DNA of 64,000 bases from Gammaproteobacteria bacterium (GTDB lineage Bacteria > Pseudomonadota > Gammaproteobacteria > Steroidobacterales > Steroidobacteraceae): assembly GCA_025357835.1 (NCBI GenBank), contig JANYLM010000049.1, positions 90,094-154,093 of the forward strand, written 5' to 3'. Position 1 is the first letter of the stretch. Each line of letters starts with the position of its first letter. The notes beneath the pieces are model-generated. The model was given only the letters and a program-made list of their open reading frames with translations, was not told the DNA's origin and did no database searches. This document shows, one piece after another, positions 28,694 through 38,189 of the stretch. Both the position numbers and the translations under genes were made by a program.

Positions 28694-30519
28694 TTGCCAA
28701 TCGTGTCAACGACTTCGTGGTGAAGTTCGCCAATGTGAACGGCACGGGCTCGGCCAGCGCCAATTCGCTGGTCATGAAAGCGATTTTCCGCATGGGTGTG
28801 CCGGTAACAGGAAAGAACTATTTCCCCTCGAATATCCAGGGGCTGCCCACTTGGTACGAAATCCGCGTGACGCGCGACGCCTATGCCGCCCGCGCGGCCC
28901 TGGTCGACATCATGGTGGCGATGAATGCGGAGACTTATTCGCGAGATGTGCGCGAGCTCAGTTCCGGCGGCTACTTGATATACGACTCGACTTGGCCGCG
29001 CAGTTCGGTCCTGCAGCGCGGCGATATCACAGTGATCGGGGTGCCGCTCGCCAAGCTGGTCAACGAGAATTTCGACGGTGTGCGCAATCGGATACTGCTG
29101 AAGAACATCGCCTACGCCGGTGTGCTCGCCGCCTTGATCGACGTCGATCTCGAAGTGATCAGCGGGCTCTTGACGGAGAGCTACGGCAAGAAACCGAAAT
29201 TACTCGATTCGAACACCAAGGCCTTGCGCTTAGGCTACGACTACGTCAAAACGAATTTGACCTCTCCGCTGCCGCTGCGGGTCGAGCACATGGATAAAAC
29301 CCGCGGTCACATCATGATCGACGGTAATACCGCCGCCGGTTTGGGCTGCGTGTACGCGGGCGCAACGGTCGGTGCCTGGTATCCCATCACTCCCTCGACT
29401 TCGCTGATGGATGCATTCAAGGGCTTTTGCGAACGCTACCGCGTCGATCCGCAGACCGGCGAGCGCAACTTTGCCGTTCTGCAAGCCGAGGATGAACTTG
29501 CCGCGGTGGGCATGGTGCTGGGTGCATCATGGAACGGCGCGCGCGCGTTTACACCGACCAGCGGCCCCGGCGTTTCCCTGATGAACGAATTCGTCGGGTT
29601 GGGCTATTACGCCGAGGTGCCCTGTGTGATTTTCGATGTACAGCGGGTCGGACCGTCCACCGGCATGCCGACGCGCACTCAGCAGTCGGACATCATGCTC
29701 TGCGCCTACGCCTCGCATGGCGATACGCGGCATGTGCTGCTGTTTCCGGCGAATCCGGAAGAATGCTTCTACATGGCGGTGCAGGCTTTCGACGTCGCGG
29801 AACGCCTGCAGACCCCGGTGTTCGTGCTCTCCGACCTAGATATTGGCATGAACGATTGGATGTGCCCGGACCTGAAATGGGACGACGCTTATCGTCCGGA
29901 TCGAGGCAAGATCCTGTCGCAGGAGGAACTCGCCGGCCTGGAGAAGTTCTATCGCTACGTGGATCGCGATGACGACGCCATTACTTATCGAACCCTGCCG
30001 GGGACCAGCTCCAAGGGCGCCTACTTCACGCGCGGCTCGGGCCACAACCAATATGGCGCATACACCGAGGATTCGGCCGAATATCAATTCGTGCTTGATA
30101 GGCTGAAGCGTAAATTCGCCAACGCACCGAAATACCTGCCCAAACCCGTGCTGGTGGGCAAAGGCGGCAGCGACGTGGGAATAGTGAGCCTCGGCAGTTG
30201 CGACGGCGCGATTCGCGAGGCGCTCGACATCCTCGGTCGGCAGAAAATCGACGCGGATTACCTTCGGGTCAAGGCCTTTCCGTTCAACGGCGACGTCGAG
30301 ACCTTCTTGAAATCGCATTCGACCATTTTCGTCGTCGAGCAGAACCGCGACGCGCAATTGAAATCCCTCTTGACGCTCGAGACTGCGGTGGAGAAGTCGA
30401 AGCTCCATTCCATCTTGAGCTACAGTGGATTCCCGATGTCCGCCGACCCCATCGTCAATGGCATTCGAGCGAAGCTCGCCGAGGCGCCGCGGCTGACTGC
30501 GGTTCCCCGAAAAGTATAA
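28681..30519 (+). CDS. korA: 2-oxoacid:ferredoxin oxidoreductase, fused gamma-alpha subunit
   Basis: 612 residues. The N-terminal ~190 are the gamma domain (N-G-T-G-S-A-S-A-N near residue 19), followed by the alpha/pyrimidine-binding domain (I-D-G-N-T-A-A-G-L-G-C-V-Y-A-G-A, then W-Y-P-I-T-P-S-T-S-L near 240, E-D-E-L-A-A-V-G-M-V-L-G-A-S and T-S-G-P-G-V-S-L-M). The pattern fits 2-oxoglutarate-type enzymes more than pyruvate enzymes, but substrate specificity is not certain. Second gene of the operon; GAGG precedes the ATG inside the upstream gene. Confidence 0.85.
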   Translation: MPGVIANRVNDFVVKFANVNGTGSASANSLVMKAIFRMGVPVTGKNYFPSNIQGLPTWYEIRVTRDAYAARAALVDIMVAMNAETYSRDVRELSSGGYLIYDSTWPRSSVLQRGDITVIGVPLAKLVNENFDGVRNRILLKNIAYAGVLAALIDVDLEVISGLLTESYGKKPKLLDSNTKALRLGYDYVKTNLTSPLPLRVEHMDKTRGHIMIDGNTAAGLGCVYAGATVGAWYPITPSTSLMDAFKGFCERYRVDPQTGERNFAVLQAEDELAAVGMVLGASWNGARAFTPTSGPGVSLMNEFVGLGYYAEVPCVIFDVQRVGPSTGMPTRTQQSDIMLCAYASHGDTRHVLLFPANPEECFYMAVQAFDVAERLQTPVFVLSDLDIGMNDWMCPDLKWDDAYRPDRGKILSQEELAGLEKFYRYVDRDDDAITYRTLPGTSSKGAYFTRGSGHNQYGAYTEDSAEYQFVLDRLKRKFANAPKYLPKPVLVGKGGSDVGIVSLGSCDGAIREALDILGRQKIDADYLRVKAFPFNGDVETFLKSHSTIFVVEQNRDAQLKSLLTLETAVEKSKLHSILSYSGFPMSADPIVNGIRAKLAEAPRLTAVPRKV

Positions 30520-30529
30520 AGAGTCCAAT

Positions 30530-31588
30530 ATGTCATACATCAACAAACCCAAAGTCGCGCATCCCTCGCTGCCCACCAATACGCTGGGCATGACCCGGCG
30601 CCAATACGAGGGCAGCATGTCCACCCTGTGCGCTGGTTGCGGCCACGATTCGGTGACGGCGGCCATCATCGAAGCATGCTGGGGGCTTTCAATGCGCCCA
30701 GAACAACTGGTCAAGCTCTCCGGAATCGGCTGTTCATCGAAGACCACCGCGTACTTCGTGAGCGGTTCGCATGGATTCAATTCGGTGCATGGCCGCATGC
30801 CCTCCATCGCCAGCGGGGCGAATGCCGCCAATCGGCGGCTGACCTATGTGGGTGTGTCGGGGGACGGGGATTCGCTGTCAATCGGCATTGGGCAATTAGT
30901 GCATGCCATCCGCCGCAACGTGAATATGCTGTACTTGATCGAAAACAACGGCGTTTACGGTTTGACCAAGGGCCAGTTCTCGGCCTCCGCCGATATCGGC
31001 ACCAAGGCGAAGCGCGGTGACGTCAATTCCTCGCCGCCCATCGACCCGGTATTGCTGGCGCTGACCTTGGGTGCGACCTTCGTTGCGCGCAGCTTCTCCG
31101 GCGACAAGGCGCAGCTCGTGCCGCTCATTCAGGCTGGGCTGCGCCACAACGGCTTCGCCTTGATCGATGTGCTGTCGCCCTGTGTGACTTTCAACGATCA
31201 TGAGGGCTCGACCAAGAGTTACACCTTCACGCGCGAACACTACCACCCGGCGGTGGAGGCGGATTTCGTGCCGCGGGCAGAGGAGATTGCAGTGGACTAC
31301 GCTGCCGGCGAGTCGATTCCGGTGAGCTTGCACGACGGCAGCCGGGTCATTCTGCGAAAGCTGGACCCGACCTACGATCCCACCGATCGGTCCGCCGCAT
31401 ACAGCTACATCGAAACCAAGCTCAAGAAAAACGAATACGTGACTGGGCTCATCCACATCGACGAAACGGACTCGACCGAGTTTCACAATTTGAACCGCAC
31501 CGCTCAAGCCCCGCTTAATGGCATTCCATACGAAAAGCTGTCCCCGGGCAGCGCTGCGCTCGACAAGCTCATGGCGCGCTATCGGTAA
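30530..31588 (+). CDS. korB: 2-oxoacid:ferredoxin oxidoreductase, beta (thiamine-diphosphate) subunit
   Basis: 352 residues. It contains the cluster cysteines in L-C-A-G-C-G-H and G-I-G-C-S-S, and the thiamine diphosphate/Mg motif G-D-G-D-S-L-S-I-G near residue 103 with the following N-N-G-V-Y-G-L-T-K-G-Q. It completes the oxidoreductase with the preceding fused gamma-alpha subunit, 10 bases upstream. The enzyme is oxygen-sensitive in most characterised members, so its presence implies micro-oxic or anaerobic capacity or an oxygen-tolerant variant. Confidence 0.88.
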   Translation: MSYINKPKVAHPSLPTNTLGMTRRQYEGSMSTLCAGCGHDSVTAAIIEACWGLSMRPEQLVKLSGIGCSSKTTAYFVSGSHGFNSVHGRMPSIASGANAANRRLTYVGVSGDGDSLSIGIGQLVHAIRRNVNMLYLIENNGVYGLTKGQFSASADIGTKAKRGDVNSSPPIDPVLLALTLGATFVARSFSGDKAQLVPLIQAGLRHNGFALIDVLSPCVTFNDHEGSTKSYTFTREHYHPAVEADFVPRAEEIAVDYAAGESIPVSLHDGSRVILRKLDPTYDPTDRSAAYSYIETKLKKNEYVTGLIHIDETDSTEFHNLNRTAQAPLNGIPYEKLSPGSAALDKLMARYR

Positions 31589-31604
31589 GACTGCACAGGT
31601 TTGC

Positions 31605-32312
31605 TTATGTTGACGGAGCAGAGCCCTGTACCGCTCGTCGCAACGCTGCCCGCGCCAGCAAGCGGGTGGAATCCAGCGTCGGCAGCGGAGAATTCGCATC
31701 ATTCATAATCAACGGGATCTCGGTGCAGCCGAGTACGACGGCGTCGCAGCCGTCCTCTTTCATGCGTCCAATGACTCGCTGATGATAAGCGACTGCTTCG
31801 GGCTTGAAGACCCCATACACCAACTCGTCCATGATGATGCGATGGACCTCATCGCGCTCGGCGGTACTAGGTCGTAAGTACTTCAGTCCCAATGCGGTGA
31901 GTTTCTCTGGATAGACCTCGCTCTCGACGAGCCACCGCGTTCCGATCAAGCCTAGGCACCGAAAGTCACGCTCGACAGCGTGTGCCGCGACGACCTCGGC
32001 GATATGGAGCCAAGGCAGCGGGGACCGGGTCACAATAAAGGCAAGCGCTTTGTGGATGGTATTGTCCGGGCAGATCAGGAAGTCGGCGCCGATTGCCGCT
32101 AGCTTGTTTGCGGATACGAGCATGAGTTCGCCCACGGCCTGCCAATCATTTAGATCGATGCGCGCCGTATACTCGGCAAGTGACGGCGTGTGCATCGAGA
32201 CCTGGGGATGAGCGTGCGCGCCAAGAAGCGCTGCACCTTCCGCGCAGATGGTCCGATAACAAAGCGCTGCGCCTTCGGCGGAGCAGCCAACAATTCCAAT
32301 GTGACGGGTCAT
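31605..32312 (-). CDS. Aspartate/glutamate racemase-family protein with altered first active-site motif
   Basis: 235 residues in the Asp/Glu/hydantoin racemase fold. The second catalytic cysteine is present in V-L-G-C-T-E-I-P-L. The first motif, usually x-C-N-T, reads I-C-P-D-N-T-I-H: Asp takes the place of the catalytic Cys and a Cys sits two residues earlier. The start at ATG 32312 gives M-T-R-H-I-G-I-V-G-C-S; a long open frame upstream to 32501 is probably not translated. It is convergent with korB. Substrate is unknown. Confidence 0.75.
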   Translation of the reverse strand: MTRHIGIVGCSAEGAALCYRTICAEGAALLGAHAHPQVSMHTPSLAEYTARIDLNDWQAVGELMLVSANKLAAIGADFLICPDNTIHKALAFIVTRSPLPWLHIAEVVAAHAVERDFRCLGLIGTRWLVESEVYPEKLTALGLKYLRPSTAERDEVHRIIMDELVYGVFKPEAVAYHQRVIGRMKEDGCDAVVLGCTEIPLIMNDANSPLPTLDSTRLLARAALRRAVQGSAPST

Positions 32313-32481
32313 GATGTCTTTATATAAACGCTCGGCGTCCACGCTGAGCATTCTGGATGACTGATATTCTACGCCCGCCGGGCAAAATGCTATTTGCATT
32401 TCTGAACTTTGACGCCTCCGGTCCGCAACGCCCGAACCGTGCGTTCGGCGGTCTTCGGGGGCACGATCAGCTGGCTCGGCG

Positions 32482-33435
32482 TTAGTTGCGTAGTAACTCA
32501 CCTACCCGCCACACCCCTGTATGCACCGTAGGGGGCGAGTAATCAATGAAGTCCCACCGCAGCGGCGAGGCAGCTTTGCGCCGCCAGCCGCGAACAGCGC
32601 GGAAGCGCCATAGCCGCTCGGCGCCGGCGACCTGTTCAGACGCAGCTGCATTCCAGTCCACCTGCGCCCTGCCCTGAAGTTGCAATAGGTCTCCCGTCTC
32701 GAAATCGACGAACAGCAGCGAGGCGCGTGGTTCAGCGCTCAAATTGCCCAGAGTGTTGAAATACTGATTGCCGCGAAAATCGGGAATCGTCAATTCGTCG
32801 CCGTCGACGCGCACGAAACCCGGCCGACCGCCGCGATGCGAGATATCCGCACCGTAGGCTGCGCCCTTGCCGGCGCGGGAGCGGCTGGCAACGAAGAAAG
32901 TATCGGCCCGCCGGATCGTGGCCTGCGCCGCCTCATCCAAGTGCATGAAGGGTTCGACCGGGCTTGATTCGGGTACGGCCACATCGAGCTGCGGAGATGC
33001 GATGACGCGCCGCTGGATATATTGCGGACAATTTCCGAAGCTCTGGCTGACGGCAACATCGATGCCGCCTGCTGCCCGGCTGGTGATGTGGCCATTGGCG
33101 CGGTTGCGCCGGCGCGTCGAAAAATCGATGCCTAGAATGCCGATTTCGCGATCCGGCGCGAGTGCCTGCGCCGCGGGATCGCCGGAATCCGGGAGCGCTG
33201 CGATATGCAGAGTCACGGGCCCCGTGGATTGCACGAATCCTGGCGGGCCCCACAGCAGAGTCGCGAGCGGCCAACCGGCCGCGTCGACGGCGCCGATGAA
33301 TATATAGGATAGCTGGGCGAAGAATTGCCGATGCTGGTCGGGCATGAAATCCCGGATGCCACCACCACCGCGGGGTCCGCCGCCCGCCATGGTCTGCGCG
33401 GCTAACTCATCGGGATTGAAGCGTGATTCATTCAT
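32482..33435 (-). CDS. Pyridoxamine 5'-phosphate oxidase-family flavoprotein
   Basis: 317-residue split-barrel FMN-binding protein of the large PPOX family used with GST genes; it is not PdxH, which is present separately. Recognised by R-D-F-M-P-D-Q-H-R-Q-F-F near the N-terminus and the P-G-F-V-R-V-D-G-D-E-L-T-I-P-D-F-R-G-N block near residue 225. ATG 33435 follows the GST stop by 7 bases, so the two are co-transcribed. Function is probably detoxification or redox, not further specified. Confidence 0.75.
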   Translation of the reverse strand: MNESRFNPDELAAQTMAGGGPRGGGGIRDFMPDQHRQFFAQLSYIFIGAVDAAGWPLATLLWGPPGFVQSTGPVTLHIAALPDSGDPAAQALAPDREIGILGIDFSTRRRNRANGHITSRAAGGIDVAVSQSFGNCPQYIQRRVIASPQLDVAVPESSPVEPFMHLDEAAQATIRRADTFFVASRSRAGKGAAYGADISHRGGRPGFVRVDGDELTIPDFRGNQYFNTLGNLSAEPRASLLFVDFETGDLLQLQGRAQVDWNAAASEQVAGAERLWRFRAVRGWRRKAASPLRWDFIDYSPPTVHTGVWRVGELLRN

Positions 33436-33442
33436 GGCCGCT

Positions 33443-34063
33443 TCAGGTCTGCGCGGGTAGCGGCGAGGCGGGAATGGGCTTGAAATGCGGCAAACCTTCG
33501 ACACGGCGCAGCCACGCAATCACCGACACGTGCTCGTCAATCACAATGCCGCCTTCGGGTGCATGCGCGACATACGAATAGCAGGCGAGGTCGGCGATGC
33601 TGGCGTGTTCCGCCGCGAGAAAACTGCGGGTCTTCAGATGCTCGTTCATAAAGTGCAGCAGCACGCCGGCAATTTGTTTCGCGCGCGCCAGCTCGCCCGG
33701 AAAATTCCACAAGGTCACCATGCGCGCCAGCGCCGGACCGTACATTACTTCGCCCGCCGCGATTGAAAGCCAGCGCTGGACTCGCGCGGCGGCGACCGGC
33801 TCTTCCGGCAACCATGCGCTTCCTGGCGCATAGCGTTTGGCGAGGTACACGAGAATGGCATTGCTGTCGGTGAGCGTCAGGTCGCCATCCTGCACCACGG
33901 GTATCTGGCGCAGTGGGTTCAATTTGTGGAATTCCGGCGTGCCGCGGACCGTGGCCGGGGACGGTGTGAAGCGATAGCGCAGGCCAAGCATCCGCAATAG
34001 CAGTTCGACGCGGTGGGTATGCCCTGACAACTCCGTCCCATGAAGAATGATTTCGGTAGACAT
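33443..34063 (-). CDS. Glutathione S-transferase
   Basis: 206 residues with an N-terminal thioredoxin fold (L-S-G-H-T-H-R-V-E-L-L-L-R-M-L-G, conserved cis-Pro in I-P-V-V-Q-D-G-D, then L-T-D-S-N-A-I-L-V-Y-L) and a helical C-terminal domain (A-A-E-H-A-S-I-A-D-L-A-C-Y-S-Y). It is divergent from a LysR regulator across 113 bases and upstream of the PPOX gene. Confidence 0.88.
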   Translation of the reverse strand: MSTEIILHGTELSGHTHRVELLLRMLGLRYRFTPSPATVRGTPEFHKLNPLRQIPVVQDGDLTLTDSNAILVYLAKRYAPGSAWLPEEPVAAARVQRWLSIAAGEVMYGPALARMVTLWNFPGELARAKQIAGVLLHFMNEHLKTRSFLAAEHASIADLACYSYVAHAPEGGIVIDEHVSVIAWLRRVEGLPHFKPIPASPLPAQT

Positions 34064-34176
34064 AGCGGTTTCCTGTGCAGTTGCCCGAATGATGGGGTGG
34101 GCCTAGTTTACTATTGCGTTTTATGACATTAATATGTCATTTTAAAAAGTAAGAATTCCATAAATGGGAATAATCA

Positions 34177-35070
34177 ATGGACCGACTAGATGAGTTGGCT
34201 GTATTTGTCGCCATCATTGAGGCGGGCAGCCTGGTCAGCGCCGCCCGGCGACTACGGCGGTCGCCTCCCGCCGTCACCCGCGCGCTGAACGCCTTGGAAG
34301 ATCGCATCGGCCTGCGTCTGGTTGAACGGACGACGCGGCGGCTGGCCCCCACCGAAGCTGGTAGCGCACTTGCCCAAAGGGCGCGGGCCTTGATTGTGGA
34401 CTACGAAGAGACCTTGCTCGGCGCGTCGCAGGCGCCGGTTCGCGGGGTGTTACGCATCACGGCGCCGGTGCAGTTTGGCCGTCGCCATGTAGCACCCCTG
34501 GTGTCGGCATTCCTCAACGAATATCCTGAGGTTCGAGTTGAGCTGTCGCTCAATGACCGCAATGTCGACCTCATCGAGGAGGGCCTCGATCTCGCCGTGC
34601 GCATCGGTCCTCTCGCGGACTCAAGCTTGGTATCACGGCAGGTTGGAAGCGTGCGTCGAGTCGTCGTGGCCAGCCCCGGGTATCTCGCGCGACGGGGTGT
34701 GCCGCAAACTCCATCGGATCTGGCAACGCACGACACCATATTCGGCATGGCACGCACACCCGCGCGTGAATGGCGCTTCGGCCCAGCGCAGCGCGGCGCC
34801 GTCGTGCGGCTTTCCCCGCGTCTTCTCGTCGATGACGTAGAGACCCAGCTGCAGGCGGCGCAGTCCGGCCGCGGCATTGCGCGCCCACTCTCCTACCAGG
34901 TAACCGAGGAATTGGCCTCCGGAACCCTGGTACGGTTGCTGCGGGACTTCGAACCGGATCCCTTGCCGGTGCAACTGGTGACTGTAAGTCGTGGCTACAC
35001 GGCGCCCAAGGTTCGAGCCTTCCTGGACTCGGCGGTGATGACCTTCCGTGACATCGACGTCATCAGGTGA
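34177..35070 (+). CDS. LysR-family transcriptional regulator, probable regulator of the GST/PPOX pair
   Basis: 297 residues: N-terminal winged helix (residues 1-60, with A-A-R-R-L-R-R-S-P-P-A-V-T-R-A-L-N-A-L-E as the recognition region) and a periplasmic-binding-protein-like effector domain. Divergent placement from gst, separated by an AT-rich 113-base spacer, is the classic LysR arrangement. Confidence 0.9.
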   Translation: MDRLDELAVFVAIIEAGSLVSAARRLRRSPPAVTRALNALEDRIGLRLVERTTRRLAPTEAGSALAQRARALIVDYEETLLGASQAPVRGVLRITAPVQFGRRHVAPLVSAFLNEYPEVRVELSLNDRNVDLIEEGLDLAVRIGPLADSSLVSRQVGSVRRVVVASPGYLARRGVPQTPSDLATHDTIFGMARTPAREWRFGPAQRGAVVRLSPRLLVDDVETQLQAAQSGRGIARPLSYQVTEELASGTLVRLLRDFEPDPLPVQLVTVSRGYTAPKVRAFLDSAVMTFRDIDVIR

Positions 35071-35083
35071 TCCTCGAGAAAGC

Positions 35084-35788
35084 TCAGGGCTGCAAACGCG
35101 TGACCGACCAAGGAGCATCTGAGCCGCCGCCATGCCGATCGGGCAAAGATCTCGTCCAGCGTGCGCGGTCGTGAATGCGGAACTCGCCTTCCACCCACAG
35201 CTCCACCGCGTCGGCACATAGCCGAAATCCGCCCCAATTGGCCGGCCGCGGCACATCCACCGCGACATCCTCGGGTTCCGCGGTGCCGGGGCCTTCGTAG
35301 GGAATCCCAAATCGGCGCGCCGCCGCTGTTACGCTGCGTTTCAGCGCCTCGCGCGATTCCACGGGCTGGCTCTGTTCGCTGGCCCAGGCGCCCAGGCGGC
35401 TTTGCCAGGGACGGGTTAGGAAATAGGCATCGTTCTCGGCATCGGATAGCGAATCCACCGTTCCCTCGACGCGCACCTGGCGGTGACGGTGATCCCAGTG
35501 AAATACTACCGCGGCCCTGCGGTTGGACTCGAGCTCCCGACCCTTGCGCGAGCGATAGTTGGTATAGAAAAGAATATGGCCAAGCTTGGCGTCGATGTCT
35601 TTGCAGAGCACGACCCGGGCCGACGGATGGCCGCGAGCGTCAACGGTCGCCAATACCATGGAGTTGGGATTGGGTTGGGCGGCATCAGCCTGAGCCTGGG
35701 CCAGCCATTGTGCGGCGACGAATAGGGGATTCGACGGCAGTGGATCAGGTAGGGTTTCCGTCCAATAAGTCTTTATGCTGCTGCTCAT
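35084..35788 (-). CDS. pdxH: Pyridoxamine/pyridoxine 5'-phosphate oxidase
   Basis: FMN enzyme of the PLP salvage and synthesis pathway, 234 residues. Motifs include M-V-L-A-T-V-D-x-x-G-x-P-S-A-R-V-V-L-C-K-D, F-Y-T-N-Y-x-S-R-K-G-R-E-L, W-A-S-E-Q-S-Q-P and the C-terminal E-F-R-I-H-D-R-x-x-W region in slightly variant form. ATG 35788 fits the family N-terminus; an open frame to 35878 adds an unrelated basic stretch. Confidence 0.93.
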   Translation of the reverse strand: MSSSIKTYWTETLPDPLPSNPLFVAAQWLAQAQADAAQPNPNSMVLATVDARGHPSARVVLCKDIDAKLGHILFYTNYRSRKGRELESNRRAAVVFHWDHRHRQVRVEGTVDSLSDAENDAYFLTRPWQSRLGAWASEQSQPVESREALKRSVTAAARRFGIPYEGPGTAEPEDVAVDVPRPANWGGFRLCADAVELWVEGEFRIHDRARWTRSLPDRHGGGSDAPWSVTRLQP

Positions 35789-35876
35789 GTGGATATGGTA
35801 GCCGTGCCGCTGCGCTTGCGGTAGCCGCCGACCGCCAGTAAAACGGGAGCGGCAAAAATGGGAGTGTTTTTTCGAC

Positions 35877-36980
35877 ATGAATCTCGATGAATTGCGAACC
35901 GCGCTGACTGATTTGGACGGACAGCTACTGGAACTGGTGGCGCGCCGTCAGGAGTTGAGCGAGCAGGTGGCGGCCGTCAAACGCGCCACCGGTCGCGCGA
36001 CCCGCGACTTCGGGCGCGAGCGTGAAGTGATATTGCGGGGCCGTAACACCGCGTCGAAGCTGGGCGTGCCGCCGGACCTGGCCGAATCCTTGTTGCGGCA
36101 ACTCATACAATCCTCATTGGCAACCCAGGAGCAGGCGCGGGTAGCTGCTCAGGCGCATGGCAGCGGCAAACGTGCCCTGGTCATAGGCGGCCGGGGCAAG
36201 ATGGGCGCGTGGTTTGCGGAATTTCTCGCATCGCAGGGCTTCCGCGTCGCTATTGCCGACCCACAAGGTGGGCTGCCGGGATTCGATACGGTTGCCGACT
36301 GGCAAGACGATCCCCTGGACTACGATTTGATCGTATTGGCCACTCCTCTGAGTGCGACCGCGCCACTTCTGGAGTTTCTGGCGGGTCGCGCGCCGCGCGG
36401 CCTGATTTTTGACTTAGGCTCGCTGAAAACACCGCTGCGAGCCGGCCTTGACGCACTGGTCAAGGCCGGCTGCCGTGTGACTTCGCTGCATCCCATGTTC
36501 GGTCCGGACACGGAATTGCTGTCGGGCCGGCATGTGATCTTCATCGACTTAGGGCACCCCGGCGCGCTGCGGGAGGCGCAGGAACTGTTTGCTCCGACCA
36601 TGGCGGAACGCGTGGTCATGGGCCTGGACGAACACGATCGCCTGATTGCCTATGTGCTGGGGTTGTCGCACGCGCTCAATATCGCCTTCTTCACCGCGCT
36701 GGCCGACAGTGGTGAGGCGGCGCCGCGATTGGCGAAAATGTCGAGCACTACCTTCGACTCGCAATTAGAAGTGGCGAGCCGCGTCGCCGCCGAAAGCCCG
36801 GAGCTGTATTACGAAATCCAGAGCTTGAACGAATACGGCGGCGAGTCCTTGCTCGCGCTACAACAGGCGGTGGCGCGTCTGATCGCAACTGTCAAGACGA
36901 GGAATGGCGCTGAATTCAGCGCCATCATGAATCGCGGCCGAGCGTACTTGGATGTGCGGGCGGCGGCCCGCGCCGGCTGA
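35877..36980 (+). CDS. tyrA: Bifunctional chorismate mutase / prephenate dehydrogenase
   Basis: 367 residues, close to the ~373 of E. coli TyrA. The N-terminal ~90 residues are an AroQ chorismate mutase (L-R-x-x-L-T-D-L-D-x-Q-L-L-E-L-V-A-R-R). The dehydrogenase starts with the NAD fold I-G-G-R-G-K-M-G near residue 104 and contains S-L-H-P-M-F-G-P-D. It commits chorismate to tyrosine. It is divergent from pdxH and overlaps or abuts the downstream diguanylate cyclase gene. Confidence 0.93.
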   Translation: MNLDELRTALTDLDGQLLELVARRQELSEQVAAVKRATGRATRDFGREREVILRGRNTASKLGVPPDLAESLLRQLIQSSLATQEQARVAAQAHGSGKRALVIGGRGKMGAWFAEFLASQGFRVAIADPQGGLPGFDTVADWQDDPLDYDLIVLATPLSATAPLLEFLAGRAPRGLIFDLGSLKTPLRAGLDALVKAGCRVTSLHPMFGPDTELLSGRHVIFIDLGHPGALREAQELFAPTMAERVVMGLDEHDRLIAYVLGLSHALNIAFFTALADSGEAAPRLAKMSSTTFDSQLEVASRVAAESPELYYEIQSLNEYGGESLLALQQAVARLIATVKTRNGAEFSAIMNRGRAYLDVRAAARAG

Positions 36981-37001
36981 TTGCGAATGGGGACATCTGA
37001 C

Positions 37002-38093
37002 ATGGAAGACGTGATTCGAGAGAACGAGGACCTCAGGAAGCGCCTCAAGGAATTGACTGCGGAGGCCTCCAATAACGAGACCATCATGAAGCGCACGCAG
37101 GCGCGCGAGTTGACGCTGCTGCGCGCCGACAGCTTGGCGCAGCTGCTGCACGCCATGGTCGATGGCCTGCGCGAGTCCTATTCGCTCGACGCCGTCAGCG
37201 TCGTACTGCTCGATCCCCAGCACGAGGTTCGGCATTTGTTGCTGGCCGGCGGCGATCGACCGGAGGAATTCAAGCAGATCTTCTTCGTCGATTCCTTGGT
37301 CGGTCTGGCGCCGCAATTGGCCGCTCTGCATAAGCCCTGGCTCGGTCCCTTCGTTGGAGCCGATCACCACCTCCTGTTTCCGGGCGCGTCGAATCTCAAG
37401 AGCGCTGCCCTCGTGCCGCTGCCGCGCAAGGACCGCGCAACCGGCGCCTTGTGTTTCGGCAGCCGGGATCCGACGCGCTTCACGCGTCACCACGGAACGG
37501 ATTTTCTCTCGCACCTCGGCGCGGTGGCCGCCGTGTGCATCGAGAATGCCGTCAATCGCGCACGCCTGCTGCGCGCCGGCATCACCGATTTCCTGACGGG
37601 TTGGCACAATCGACGCTATTTGCAGCAACGATTAAAGGAAGAATTGGCGCGTGCGCAAAGACATGCCGGAACCATGGCCTGCCTGATGCTCGACATCGAT
37701 CGCTTCAAGAACATCAACGACGGCTACGGGCACCTGGCAGGCGACAATGCACTCAAAGAAGTTGCGCATCGAGTCGAATCTCAAATTCGCAGCATGGACA
37801 CGGCCGCGCGCTTTGGCGGCGACGAATTGGCCATTCTGTTACCGGAGGCAACTGCCTCCGAAGCCGCGAAGCTGGCCGAACGCATTCGCGAAGTCATTGC
37901 AGTGGAGCCATTTACCCTCACGGCGCAGATACAACGCACTCTGACGGTGTCCATCGGTGTCGCCGCCGTTGCCCCGGGACGCCATGAAACGGATTTGAAG
38001 GCCGTCGCCGACCGCCTGCTGGCCGATGCCGACGCGGCACTCTATCGGGCTAAAGCGCTGGGCAGAAATCGCGTGCAGGTCGGCACGGGTTAG
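37002..38093 (+). CDS. DUF484/GAF-like sensor diguanylate cyclase
   Basis: 363 residues: N-terminal coiled coil, a DUF484/GAF-like sensor (~40-190) and a GGDEF domain (~205-360) with an intact R-F-G-G-D-E-L site and the D-I-D-R-F-K-N-I-N-D substrate helix. It is expected to make c-di-GMP. ATG 37002 is chosen because GGGGA lies 8 bases upstream; TTG 36981 and ATG 36987 are in-frame alternatives. It follows tyrA by about 20 bases and is probably co-transcribed. Confidence 0.85.
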   Translation: MEDVIRENEDLRKRLKELTAEASNNETIMKRTQARELTLLRADSLAQLLHAMVDGLRESYSLDAVSVVLLDPQHEVRHLLLAGGDRPEEFKQIFFVDSLVGLAPQLAALHKPWLGPFVGADHHLLFPGASNLKSAALVPLPRKDRATGALCFGSRDPTRFTRHHGTDFLSHLGAVAAVCIENAVNRARLLRAGITDFLTGWHNRRYLQQRLKEELARAQRHAGTMACLMLDIDRFKNINDGYGHLAGDNALKEVAHRVESQIRSMDTAARFGGDELAILLPEATASEAAKLAERIREVIAVEPFTLTAQIQRTLTVSIGVAAVAPGRHETDLKAVADRLLADADAALYRAKALGRNRVQVGTG

Positions 38094-38189
38094 AGCACAG
38101 ATACCTCAGGAGTTTCAGACTCTTAGGCCATTTCCGCCGGCCGAGCCCAGGGCTACAAAAATCCCATGAATAGATGAAGCTGGCTATAT

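Noticed and set aside
29836..30831. 331-residue reverse-strand open frame across korA and korB
   Set aside because: Antisense shadow spanning two confidently identified genes.
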